From Palsa-504 sp963819785 (GTDB lineage: Bacteria > Actinomycetota > Actinomycetes > Streptosporangiales > Streptosporangiaceae), in contig CAWFXW010000018.1 of NCBI GenBank assembly GCA_963819785.1, positions 1-64,000 on the forward strand: a DNA stretch of 64,000 bases, given 5' to 3'. Every line of letters starts with the position of its first letter. Position 1 is the first letter of the stretch. This document shows positions 28,476 to 37,491 of this stretch, piece after piece. The translations under genes and the position numbers were made by a program. The notes under the pieces are model-generated. The model was not told where the DNA came from. It worked only from the letters and a program-made list of their open reading frames with translations, and did no database searches.

Positions 28476-29519
28476 ATGGGACCCAGGGTCGAGGACTCAA
28501 ACAGCTGGGCACGGCTCGAACGCTGTTCGGACCCGCTGCTTGAGCGAATCGCCACGCTCGCCAGGCAGATGACTGGGACGACCGAGCCGCAGCGGATGCG
28601 CACCTGGGTTGCCGCATGGTCCGCCTCTGGTGTCAAGCTGCGGCGGCGCTGGCTGGCCCTGCTCAGCATCGACGTGTTGAAGCTCACCTGCGCCGAGATC
28701 CGGGCCCTCAAACTGATCGAGGTTCCCCACGGGGGCCGTAGCCGGTGCCACCCGGACCTGGCCATCGTTAGGGAGGAACCTGAGATCACCCGGGTACTCG
28801 CCATACTAGAAGCGAAGGCTAGAGCCTTCGGCGCCATCAACTGGGTAACCATCGACTCGGCGTTCGGTGTCGCGAATGAAGCTGCGTTGCCTCCACGGCT
28901 GCGGCTACTGGTAAGCGAAGGCGGCATCGATCAGCTCACCTTGTACCGCTGGGCTCCCGAGTACGTCTACCTGGACCGCTGGGACCTCTTGACAGCCGCC
29001 TTTGTATTGGTCACGCCAGGCGACTGCTACGAGGCTCCGGACGGTTGGTTCAGCGCTGACTCGGAAGCGGTCACCATCCTCTTGCTCAAAGCGGCCGAGC
29101 GCAGCGGTCGCGACGTCTTCGCCCAAGCAGTAGCTGGGCTCATCGCCCCCTCGCGCATCTATCACTGGCGCGGTGTCACGAGTTCGGGAGCGAAACGCGC
29201 CTACGCGACCTTCGGCCTGGAGCGCTCTTGGGCCGTCTGGCTGCACCAGCTCAAGATCATTTTCCTGGCGGGGGCCGACTTCGGCTTGGCCATGCTGGCG
29301 AGAGGCTGGATGCCCGTCAACTTCGACGGTGTACAACTCGATCCAGCCGACCTAGCCGCCGAGACCCTCGTCGCCTACGCGGAAGCCCTTGAGGCTCACA
29401 ACGACCGCGCCGGCTGGCTCACCTGCACCTTCGAAACCTGCAGAGCCCCCGCCGAGGCGGCCTGCGGCCATGTCGACTCCTACGGCAGCCACGTCAACTC
29501 TCGCCTGCCTTTTCCGTGA
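28476..29519 (+). CDS. Uncharacterised 347-aa protein, candidate PD-(D/E)XK nuclease
   Basis: ATG 28476 has GGAGGG ten bases upstream. The segment HPDLAIV (Asp94), then ILEAKA (Glu112-Ala-Lys114), fits the D-(x)n-ExK core of PD-(D/E)XK nucleases, with a following helix (FGAINWVTIDSAFGVANE). The first ~60 residues are helical and basic. The rest has Trp- and Ala-rich helices (RSWAVWLHQLKIIFLAGADF) without a recognised domain. No signal peptide. It is coupled by a 4-bp overlap to a second gene that may be a DNA-binding or regulatory partner. Position between a transposase relic and an IS982 copy suggests a mobile cassette. The nuclease assignment rests only on the motif. Confidence 0.6.
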   Translation: MGPRVEDSNSWARLERCSDPLLERIATLARQMTGTTEPQRMRTWVAAWSASGVKLRRRWLALLSIDVLKLTCAEIRALKLIEVPHGGRSRCHPDLAIVREEPEITRVLAILEAKARAFGAINWVTIDSAFGVANEAALPPRLRLLVSEGGIDQLTLYRWAPEYVYLDRWDLLTAAFVLVTPGDCYEAPDGWFSADSEAVTILLLKAAERSGRDVFAQAVAGLIAPSRIYHWRGVTSSGAKRAYATFGLERSWAVWLHQLKIIFLAGADFGLAMLARGWMPVNFDGVQLDPADLAAETLVAYAEALEAHNDRAGWLTCTFETCRAPAEAACGHVDSYGSHVNSRLPFP

Positions 29520-30187
29520 AACAGGCGGCCGCCACCGAGAGGCTTGGTACGTATGGGCCTCCGGTCAACGAGCTGTGGGCACCGAACCAGGTGGCACACA
29601 CCCTCGGTCTATCCGGCGCCCGCCATGCCCTCGACCTGATCGGCTCCGGCCTGGCCGGGCCGGTGTACTCGGCCGGCCACAGCCGCCTCCTCGTTCGCGC
29701 CAAATCCGTCCGTGCCCTCGCCGACCGTCCGGCGGTGGTCAGCGGCCACCCTGGCGCTTTGGTCGTGCGGGTCGGGGCTGCCCAGGCTGACGCCGAAGTC
29801 GACAGCGGCCGGGAGTTCTACGGCTGGAACCAAGCAGTGGCCGACACCGACTTGGCCCTGGCTCTCGACGGGGTGCGCGGCTTCTACCAGCTCTCCAACG
29901 AGCGGGCCCGCACTGTTGTTGTCGCCCCGATCCCTGTTGTCGTCACCGTCAAAGGGGTCGTCGCCACGGCGTTCGTCGCTGCCAATTGGGAGCGCCATCG
30001 CCTCGGCGTGCGCTTCGAGGCGGCCGAGACTGATCCCGCCCACCCGCTGCTCGCCCCCTTCGCTGGACGGCGCCTGGCTTCCGGGCGGGGCGGCGTCATC
30101 ACCTGGCTCAGCGGCGCTACGGCGCCGACCGCCACAGTTAGTGCTGACATGGCCGCGCCATCCCCGCCAGCCCGGCGCAGTAAATGA
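29516..30187 (+). CDS. Uncharacterised 223-aa protein coupled to the candidate nuclease
   Basis: GTG 29516 overlaps the upstream TGA (GTGA). The N-terminal 70 residues contain PVNELWAPNQVAHTLGLSGA and SAGHSRLLVRAKSVRALADR, which read like a winged-helix or excisionase-type helix-turn-helix (LWxxxQVAxxLGLS followed by a wing). The middle has GREFYGWNQAVADTDLALAL, then PIPVVVTVKGVVATAFVAAN, a probable beta sheet. The C-terminus is Ala/Thr/Ser/Pro-rich and ends in basic residues. The gene partner suggests regulation of, or targeting for, the putative PD-(D/E)XK protein. No family recognised with confidence. Confidence 0.65.
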   Translation: MKQAAATERLGTYGPPVNELWAPNQVAHTLGLSGARHALDLIGSGLAGPVYSAGHSRLLVRAKSVRALADRPAVVSGHPGALVVRVGAAQADAEVDSGREFYGWNQAVADTDLALALDGVRGFYQLSNERARTVVVAPIPVVVTVKGVVATAFVAANWERHRLGVRFEAAETDPAHPLLAPFAGRRLASGRGGVITWLSGATAPTATVSADMAAPSPPARRSK

Positions 30188-30230
30188 ACCTGTCCGGCCG
30201 ATCCAACCCTCCAAACTCCACTGGGACCTC

Positions 30231-31296
30231 CTAGATCGATGACCGGTTATTCGGCGCAGGTCGGGGCGTATCGCGACACGCCACCTGGTGGTCCGTGACT
30301 GGCGAGCGAAGAGTGTCCAAGATCGGCGTGTCTACACACGTCTGACCTTGGGAGTCATCGTGATCGCCGACCTGGACACTCTCCTGACCGCACTCTACGT
30401 CGAGCTGACCGACCGCATCATCCCCTCGCTGGGGTTCACCCGGTCTGGGCCGGGCAAGCCGCCTGATGTCACCGACGCCGAGCTGGTGTGCCTGGCCGTG
30501 GCGCAGGTGCTGCTGCGCTATGACGACGAGCGGCACTGGCTGCGCGCCGCGCCCAGGCAGGTCGGGCACCTGTTTCCCCGGCTGCTGGGCCAAAGCGAGT
30601 ACAACGACCGGGTCAAGGCCGCCGCGCCGCTGATGGAAGCGGCGCTGCGCTGGCTGGCTGACCACACGCCAGCCAGCGCGGACCGGCTGCGGCTGATGGA
30701 CGCCACCCCGGTCCCGTGCGGCCAGTCCGCCGTCACCGCGAAGCGCTCTGACCTGTACGGCTGGGCCGGGTACGGCTACTGCCCCAGCCATTCGCGCTGG
30801 TACTGGGGCACCAAGCTGCTGCTGATCGTGACCTGCGAGGGGACCGTCACGGGTTTCTGCCTGGCCAATCCCAAGCTGGCCGGCGAGCGCGAGCAGGCCC
30901 GGCAGATGCTGGAACACCAGCCGGCGAACCGTCCCGCGCCGGGAACCGCCATCGTCACCGATAAGGGCCTGTCCGGCGAGGACACCGAGGCGTTCTTCGC
31001 CGGCCCGGACCTGAACCTGGCCCTCATCCGCCCGGCCCGCAAGGACGAGGAGCCCCGGTCCTTCCCGAACTGGCTGCGGCAGCGCGTCGAGGCGATCATC
31101 TGAGCCCTGAAAAACCAGCTCGGACTCGAACGCCACGGCGGCCGCGTCCCGGCCGGGCTCTGGGCGCGGATCGTCCAGCGCCTGCTGGCACTCAACGCCG
31201 CCATCTGGTTCAACTGGCAGATCGGCGCCCCGGTCAAGCGCTCCCTGATCGCCTACGACCATTGAGCTGCTCTTATTTCCCGGTCATCGATCTAGT
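30231..31296 (+). mobile_element. IS982-family insertion sequence
   Basis: The element is bounded by inverted sequences: CTAGATCGATGACCGG at 30231-30246 and its reverse complement at 31280-31295. Part of this may be flanking target sequence, because the outer CTAG is itself palindromic. It contains one transposase gene with an in-frame stop codon. Length of about 1.07 kb is normal for IS982. Confidence 0.75.
30360..31265 (+). pseudogene. IS982-family transposase with an in-frame TGA
   Basis: GTG 30360 (MIADLDTLLTALYVELTDRI) has TTGGGAG upstream. The DDE region includes LRLMDATPVPCGQS (first Asp), GTAIVTDKGLSGED (second Asp) and ends near RQRVEAII. A TGA at 31101-31103, codon 248, interrupts the frame, but the same frame continues without shift as ALKNQLGLERHGGR and RIVQRLLALNAAIWFNW to TGA 31263-31265. 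The continuation is the standard IS982 C-terminus. TGG (Trp) to TGA is the simplest cause. The 247-aa product would lack the last catalytic Glu region, so this copy is probably inactive unless readthrough occurs or the base is wrong. Confidence 0.85.
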
Positions 31297-31680
31297 CGCT
31301 CAGGAAGTACATGACGATTGGATTGACGCAGATGTGTCCCGCTCACACCTCCAGGTGCGACTACGACCGCCCAAGCGCCAGCACGCTATCTCGCGCTCCA
31401 GCAGAGCCGGAACCGCCTCAGACTCCTCGAGCAATGACGGACAATCTCTGGCAGCTTGGCCCTGCGACTCTCGGTTTAGGACCGACGTTCAAAAGCGACC
31501 TTCCTGCCCTCCCAGACTCGCCTGCCTGTCCAGTTTGTCCATTTAATCCGTTTCGCGTTTCTGATCTTGATTGGCCGTTTTGCCACGCTTGAAGGGTGAT
31601 CGATCTCAGCTCCACACCCATGCATCATCTGATGATCATGGTCAGTCTGCTACGCCCGCGCTAAGGAGGCGCCGGGCTTA
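31297..31680. other. Intergenic region upstream of the relaxase; candidate oriT/operator area
   Basis: No gene supported. It contains a perfect palindrome, ATCATC-T-GATGAT, at 31624-31636, 45 bases before the relaxase start. Origins of transfer and relaxase autoregulatory sites often lie here. No nic-site consensus is recognised. Confidence 0.35.
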
Positions 31681-34600
31681 GTGGCAGTTGTCGCGACGCT
31701 GAGCAAGGGCTATGACCTTGACTACATCTGGAAGAACGTGGACCCCGGCCCGGCCAAGGACGCGGTCGGCTATTACATCCAGGCCAGCGAGAGCGGGGGA
31801 GAACCGCCCGGCCGGTGGTGGGGCCCGGGCGCGAAAGCGCTCGGGTTCGAGCCCGGCCAGCGGATCGAGCGCCAACCGTACGACCGGCTGTTCGGCGAGC
31901 GCCAGGCCCCTGACGGCACCCAGCTCGGCCGGCACCCGGATGGAGGCCGGAAAGCCGCCGACGTCTACAAGCTGCTGCTGGCGGCCGAGCCGCACGCCAC
32001 CGCCGAGCGCAAGCGCGAGCTCCGGGCCGAGGCGGTCAGGAAGGCGCGGCAGAGCCCGCTGTTCTTCGACCTGACCCTGTCGCTGTCCAAGAGCATCTCG
32101 ATCTTCCACGCCTCCCTGGGCGAGAACGCCCGCCTGGCCCGCCAGGCCGGAGACAAAGACGGCGATGCGTACTGGTCCGCCCTGGTCGCCGAGGTCGATG
32201 ACATGATCTGGCAGGCCGTGCACGCCGGGTTCGGCTACTTCCAGCGCGAGGCGGGCTACACCCGGACCGGGTCCCACGGCAGGCGGGTACACGGCCGGGA
32301 GACCGGCCAGTGGCGGGACGCCGACCTGGCGGTCGCGCACTGGCTGCAGCACACCTCGCGCGACGGTGACATGCAGCTGCACGTCCACTCCCAGATCGCC
32401 CACACCGCCAAGACAACAGCTGACGGGAAGTGGCGGGCGCCGGATTCCCTGGGGTACAACGAGCACGTCGGCGCGGTCGCCGCGATCGTCTCCCAGCACC
32501 TGGAAGAGGCCCTCACCCGCCGGTTCGGTCTGGAGTGGGTCGCGCGGGACGACGGCCACGGGTTCGAGATCACGGGCGTCGGCGGGGAGATGATGCGCGT
32601 GTTCTCCTCGCGCCGCGCGTCGATCACCGCGGATCTGCGCTGCCGCGCGGCGCGGTTCGAGCAGCGGTACGGACGGGCGCCGTCGCAGCGCGAGCTCGCG
32701 CAGCTCGCGCAGGCGTCGAACTTCACGACGCGCAACCCCAAGCACGGCGCGCTGGATCTCGCGCAGGCGCACGCGGGCTGGGCGGACAAGCTCGCGCGGG
32801 CCCTCGGCGTGAGCCTGGCTTCGGTCGCGCCGTCGGTGTGGCACGCCGCGGCCGGCCGCGCGGCCGCGCATGCGCGCGGCGCGGAAGCCGCGGTTCTACC
32901 TGGGCTCGAGCTGGCGCGCGCGGCGCAGAAGGCGGTCGCGCTGGCCCAGCAGGAAAAGAGTGCGTGGACCCGCGCGGACCTGATCAAGTACCTGGGCCGC
33001 GTCCTGCCCCGCACCGGCCGGGATCCGGCCGCAGCCGCCGCGCTGCTGCAGGACCTGGCCGACCAGGCGCTGGCCTCGGAGTTCGAACCAGTGGCCTGCC
33101 TGGAAGCACCCAACCCAGCCGAGGTGCCGGCCAGCTTGCTGCGCGCGGACGGGCGCAGCATCTACCAGCGGCACGGCGGCACCCGGTACGCGACACGCGC
33201 GCAGCTGGCCATGGAACAGCGCATGGTCGCGCACGCCGGCGCGGACGGCGCGCCGCGCGTGACCTGCGCGCAGGCCGCGCACGTGCTCGGCGCGGACCCC
33301 GCGCGGCTCGAGGACGCGCTGGCCGGACGCGCGCGCGACGCGCAGGATACGCGCACGGGCAGCGGGCTGCGCGAGGACCAGGCCGCCGCCGCGCTCGCCG
33401 TCCTGGCCGACGGCCGGCTCGTCTCGGTCATCAACGCGCCAGCCGGATCCGGGAAGACCCGCGTGCTGGCCGAGGCCGCCCGGATCTGGGCCGGGACCAG
33501 GCTGGGCCCGGTGATCGGGATTACCCCGTCCCAGTCGGCCCGCAACACCCTGGCCGCCGGAGTCCCGGCGTCGTATAACGCCGCGCAGTTCCTAGGCCAC
33601 CTGCCTGGCCGGCGCGGCGCCCGCGGCCCGGTCCCGATCGGCCCGGGCGCCTTGCTGGTGATCGATGAGGCCTCGATGCTGTCCGGCCCGGACCTGGCCG
33701 ACCTGATCGCCTACGCCAAGGCCCGCGGCGCGAAGATCATCCTGGCCGGGGACATCAGCCAGCTGCAGGCGGTGGAGAACGGCGGCGGCATGTCCCTGCT
33801 CGCCGCCCGGCTCGGCTACGCCCGGCTGGCCGAACCCGTCCGGTTCCGCCATGCCTGGGAACAGGCCGCCAGCCTGCGGCTGCGTGACGGCGACACCAGC
33901 GTGCTGGCCGACTATGACCAGCACGGCCGCATCATCGGGGGAGACCCGGAGCAGATGATGGACGCCGCCGCGGCCGCCTACGTCGCCCTGACCGCCGACG
34001 GCACCGACACGCTGCTGATGACCGCGGACCACGCGCTGCGCCGCGAGCTGAACCGCCGCATCCGCGACGACCTCATCACCTTGGGCATCGTCCAGCCCGG
34101 GCCCGCAGTCACGATCGCCGACGGCACCCGGGCCAGCGCCGGGGACCTGATCATCTGCACCCGCAACGACCACGGCGTGGAGGCGGGCGAGCCCGGCCGG
34201 ACGCTCGCCAACGGCGACCTGCTCCGCGTCGAGGCCATCACCCGGAAAGGCCTGCTCGTCCGCCGCGCCCTGGACGCCGATCCGTCCACCGGACAGCGGC
34301 GCTGGACCGACCGACACTTCGTGTTCAAGAACTGCAATGATGCGGAACTGGGATATGCGGTCACCGACCACGCCGCCCAGGGCCGCACCGTGACTGCTGG
34401 CCTGGCCGTGATCACCGGTACCGAGGACCGCCAGCATGCCTACGTGGCGCTGAGCCGCGGCACCGAGGTCAACCTCGCCTACGTCTTCACCGCATCCCCG
34501 AAACGCGCCAACCCGGTCCCCGGCCCGCGCCCGGCCGCCGAGCTCGCCCGCTACGACCGCCGGGCCGCCGTCGGCAGCGGCCCGGTCGCTCCCCCCTCTG

Positions 34601-36045
34601 CTACCCCGACGGACCCGCTGGCCGTGCTGGTCGGCGTGCTGGACCGCGACGGCCAGCAGCACTCCGCCACTCAGACCCGCCGCCAGGCCCTGGCCGACGC
34701 CGACCACCTGGCCATCCTGCACGCGATCTGGGCCGCCGAGACCACCCCCGCCCGGGATCAGGCCTACCGCGTCCAGCTGATGAACACCCTGCCGCCCGGC
34801 TACCGCCGCGAACCCGGCCACCAGGCGAAGTGGCTGTGGCGCACCCTGCGCGGCGCCGAACTCGCCGGCCTGGACCCCGGCGGTGTCCTGGCCGGGGCGA
34901 TCGCTGAACGGGATCTGGCCGGAGCCCGTGACATCGCTGCCGTCCTGGACGCCCGCATCCGGCACCGCCTCGGCACCCTGGTCCCGCTGCCGCCCCGGCC
35001 ATGGTCGCAGCAGGTCCCCGCCCTCGCCGACCCCGAACGCCGGGCATACGTCGCCGAGATCGCCGCGCTGATGGACGCCCGCACGGACCGGATCGGCGAG
35101 CACGCCGCCACCCACCCCCCGCCCTGGGCCACCGCCGCGCTCGGCCCGGTCCCCGCCCACCCGCCAGCCCGGCTCGCCTGGCAGAAACGAGCCGCCGCCA
35201 TCGGCGCATGGCGCGAACTGTCCGGCTACGACGATCCCGCCGACCCGATCGGCCCCGAACCGGCCGCGGCCGCCCCGGACGTCCGGGCCGCCCGGTACCA
35301 GGCCCTGGCCGCCCTCGGCCCGGTCGGCGAACCGGATGTCCGCAGTATGGTGGACGGCCGGCTGCTGCACCTGCGCGACACCTACCCGATCGAGACCGCC
35401 TGGGCCCCGCAATATGTCGGGGACGAGCTGCGCCAGGTTCGCGGAGCCACCTGGGACGCCCGGCTGGCCGGCCTGCGGGCCGCCGCCGAGGCCCGCGCCG
35501 CCGGGCAGCGCGGCGACCACGGCCACGCCGCCGCCCGGCGCAAACTGGCCGCCGGCTACCAGGCCCTGGAGCAGGCGTACCGGCAGCGAGAGACCGTCTT
35601 CGCCCAGACGATGGCCGACCGCGCCGACTGGGACCAGGCAACCCGCGCCCAGCGCCACCTCGCCGTCGCCGCCGACGCCGAGCTCCGCCGCCGTCACCCC
35701 GGCCAGCACTTCTCCCCGCTGCGCTCGGCCGAACCCGAGCCCGCCACCGCCGCCCAGCGCGACGAACTCACCCTCACCCCAGACCAGCCGCCCGGCGAGA
35801 CCGGCCAGTGGATCAAGGACCTGGCCGGCAGGCACCGGACCTTCGCCGGCCAGCTCGCCGACCGGCAGAGCCAGGCGGTCCCGTCCGATGACCCTGACTA
35901 CGCCGACCTGGGCCCGGCGTTCCCCGCCTGGTCCAGCCCGCGCAGAGAGCCGATCTTGCAGCCGCCGAAGCCCGAGATCCCGCCCTCCCCGCGGATCCTC
36001 GAACGCGCCATGGACCGCGACACCGACTGGGAAGCCGCGGACTGA
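31681..36045 (+). CDS. MobF-type conjugative relaxase/helicase (TraA/TrwC-like)
   Basis: The protein is 1,454 aa from GTG 31681 behind AAGGAGGCG. Residues ~1-400 form the TrwC relaxase domain: FFDLTLSLSKSIS, then H224 and the HxH pair H234/H236 in DMQLHVHSQIAH, the metal-binding histidines of HUH nucleases. A RecD/AAA_30-type helicase follows, with Walker A NAPAGSGKT near 585-593, Walker B LLVIDEASML, AGDISQLQAVENGG and the C-terminal motif YVALSRGTEVN. The last ~450 residues are Ala/Arg-rich with helical repeats, usual for actinobacterial TraA. It nicks oriT, stays bound to the 5' end and unwinds the transferred strand. This marks an ICE, IME or integrated plasmid. No transfer channel genes (TraB/FtsK, T4SS) are in the window. 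Confidence 0.93.
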   Translation: MAVVATLSKGYDLDYIWKNVDPGPAKDAVGYYIQASESGGEPPGRWWGPGAKALGFEPGQRIERQPYDRLFGERQAPDGTQLGRHPDGGRKAADVYKLLLAAEPHATAERKRELRAEAVRKARQSPLFFDLTLSLSKSISIFHASLGENARLARQAGDKDGDAYWSALVAEVDDMIWQAVHAGFGYFQREAGYTRTGSHGRRVHGRETGQWRDADLAVAHWLQHTSRDGDMQLHVHSQIAHTAKTTADGKWRAPDSLGYNEHVGAVAAIVSQHLEEALTRRFGLEWVARDDGHGFEITGVGGEMMRVFSSRRASITADLRCRAARFEQRYGRAPSQRELAQLAQASNFTTRNPKHGALDLAQAHAGWADKLARALGVSLASVAPSVWHAAAGRAAAHARGAEAAVLPGLELARAAQKAVALAQQEKSAWTRADLIKYLGRVLPRTGRDPAAAAALLQDLADQALASEFEPVACLEAPNPAEVPASLLRADGRSIYQRHGGTRYATRAQLAMEQRMVAHAGADGAPRVTCAQAAHVLGADPARLEDALAGRARDAQDTRTGSGLREDQAAAALAVLADGRLVSVINAPAGSGKTRVLAEAARIWAGTRLGPVIGITPSQSARNTLAAGVPASYNAAQFLGHLPGRRGARGPVPIGPGALLVIDEASMLSGPDLADLIAYAKARGAKIILAGDISQLQAVENGGGMSLLAARLGYARLAEPVRFRHAWEQAASLRLRDGDTSVLADYDQHGRIIGGDPEQMMDAAAAAYVALTADGTDTLLMTADHALRRELNRRIRDDLITLGIVQPGPAVTIADGTRASAGDLIICTRNDHGVEAGEPGRTLANGDLLRVEAITRKGLLVRRALDADPSTGQRRWTDRHFVFKNCNDAELGYAVTDHAAQGRTVTAGLAVITGTEDRQHAYVALSRGTEVNLAYVFTASPKRANPVPGPRPAAELARYDRRAAVGSGPVAPPSATPTDPLAVLVGVLDRDGQQHSATQTRRQALADADHLAILHAIWAAETTPARDQAYRVQLMNTLPPGYRREPGHQAKWLWRTLRGAELAGLDPGGVLAGAIAERDLAGARDIAAVLDARIRHRLGTLVPLPPRPWSQQVPALADPERRAYVAEIAALMDARTDRIGEHAATHPPPWATAALGPVPAHPPARLAWQKRAAAIGAWRELSGYDDPADPIGPEPAAAAPDVRAARYQALAALGPVGEPDVRSMVDGRLLHLRDTYPIETAWAPQYVGDELRQVRGATWDARLAGLRAAAEARAAGQRGDHGHAAARRKLAAGYQALEQAYRQRETVFAQTMADRADWDQATRAQRHLAVAADAELRRRHPGQHFSPLRSAEPEPATAAQRDELTLTPDQPPGETGQWIKDLAGRHRTFAGQLADRQSQAVPSDDPDYADLGPAFPAWSSPRREPILQPPKPEIPPSPRILERAMDRDTDWEAAD

Positions 36046-36437
36046 CGCAGCCGGGAGCATGGAAAGCTGGGAAGTGGCCGCGATGACAGCCGCCGGTATC
36101 TCACAGCGCCGAGGCACGTTTTGGAGCACAGCGGCGTCGACGAGCCGTCCGGCATGGACTGGCCAGGTCTACGCCGATCACGGCTGATGGTAGGTGCTGA
36201 CATGGACGACGCGACCCAGCACAGGCTGCCGGATCGAGGTCGGCCGCCGACCTGGCCTGGAAAGCACCCCCCGGCCTCGCTACCGGCATGCCCAGCTGCT
36301 CTGCGCTGCATCCGGCTCGCTCTCGTCCCGGTCAGGCCCATTCCGCATAACGGCACGCCGATGTGGTTACGCGTCTGCAGGACTCCTATTGTCTACGCTG
36401 ATGCATCGGATCCAACGACCGGAACGGAGCAGTCGTC
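36046..36437. other. Intergenic region between relaxase and Lsr2
   Basis: No convincing gene in either strand. The last part carries the ribosome binding site GGAACGGAG for the Lsr2 gene. Confidence 0.4.
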
Positions 36438-36776
36438 ATGGCCCAGAAAGTACAGACCCTCTTCGTCGATGACCTCGATGGCAGCGAGGCCGAAGGAACT
36501 GTCCGCTTCGGACTGGACGGCACCGACTACGAGATTGACCTGAACGCCAAGAACGCCAGGCAACTACGAAACGCCCTGGCCCGCTATATGGCTGCCGGCC
36601 GCCGAGTCCGCGCCAGCACCAGGCAGACAGCCCGCAGCGGACACAAAGCGCAGCCGAACACCCTGAACACCACCGAAGTCCGCGAGTGGGCCAAGGCCCA
36701 GGGCATCGACGTCAAAGACCGCGGCCGGATACCCGCCGAACTCGTGGTCAAATTCAAGGCAGCGACGGGAAACTAA
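36438..36776 (+). CDS. lsr2: Lsr2-family nucleoid-associated protein
   Basis: The protein is 112 aa, the same length as classical Lsr2. The N-terminal dimerisation domain reads MAQKVQTLFVDDLDGSEAEG and TVRFGLDGTDYEIDLNAKNA. The C-terminal DNA-binding domain has TTEVREWAKAQGIDVKDRGR followed by IPAELVVKF, where the RGR core inserts in the minor groove of A/T-rich DNA. Lsr2 is the actinobacterial H-NS-like silencer of horizontally acquired genes. Its place just after the relaxase suggests that the mobile element carries its own silencer. A second, shortened copy lies at 48180-48474. Confidence 0.95.
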   Translation: MAQKVQTLFVDDLDGSEAEGTVRFGLDGTDYEIDLNAKNARQLRNALARYMAAGRRVRASTRQTARSGHKAQPNTLNTTEVREWAKAQGIDVKDRGRIPAELVVKFKAATGN

Positions 36777-37491
36777 TGCCCAGGGCGTCCCTGTCTCATC
36801 AAGGTTCGAGGTAGGTAAACGCGCTCACATGCCGAAATGAGTAAGTTGCACGCGCGTATATCCATGCACGTTCCAGAATACTCACTCAAGCTCTCTCGAC
36901 CTTTTTGCATATCTCAGTGCGGCCTTTCCCATCGTTGCGGTAGGGAATCAGATCGCCAACTCTGTCGCGATCGACGACCTTGCCGGAGAACCGTAGGCCA
37001 AGCACAGAACATCCGGTTCCGGGCCACGCTGCTACCATGTGAAGTGATATCTCTGGTACTTGGCGCCTGGACTATGATTCCATCGAGCGCCCGGTATACC
37101 CTCGTCATCTATATCGCTGGAGCGGCGAAGGAATCAGTATATTATCCAGATTCTATCCTGACGGTAGGTGTAGGACTCGAAACCGTAAGCCCTTTGATCA
37201 CATCCTAGAAGCTCTGGCGAACTCACCCTTCATCTAAGGCAAACTTTCGACTGTCTGTATGCTGGAGCACGTAAACGGATTGCGACCCAAATAAACACTG
37301 AGCCGAGTATAGCCTGCCCTCTTGGCGCGTCTTCCGGACATGCTGCATATGACGCTATCCTTAGATGCAGAAAATACTCAACCCGCCTTCGCTGACGGGC
37401 AGAAACCTCTAGAATTAGCTCTAGCAAAATGTAGAAACCTTCTTCGGATGGGTGCTGAACCAGACCATGCGAGTATCAGGAGCTGAGGCTG
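36777..37491. other. A/T-richer intergenic region with a repeated relic segment
   Basis: No gene supported. Positions 36855-36957 are homologous to 41141-41243: both have ATGCACG...GAATACTCACT and, 45 nt further, GTAGG(G/A)A(A/T)(T/C)CAGATCGCC. One frame would encode a peptide with AFPIVAVGNQIA here. The low G+C of 37040-37480 contrasts with the relaxase gene and probably contains the promoter of the TIR gene. Confidence 0.5.

Noticed and set aside
33592..36129. 845-codon open frame on the minus strand opposite the relaxase gene
   Set aside because: It is Gly/Val/Arg-rich without any domain. It mirrors the codon bias of the real, motif-rich relaxase gene on the plus strand.
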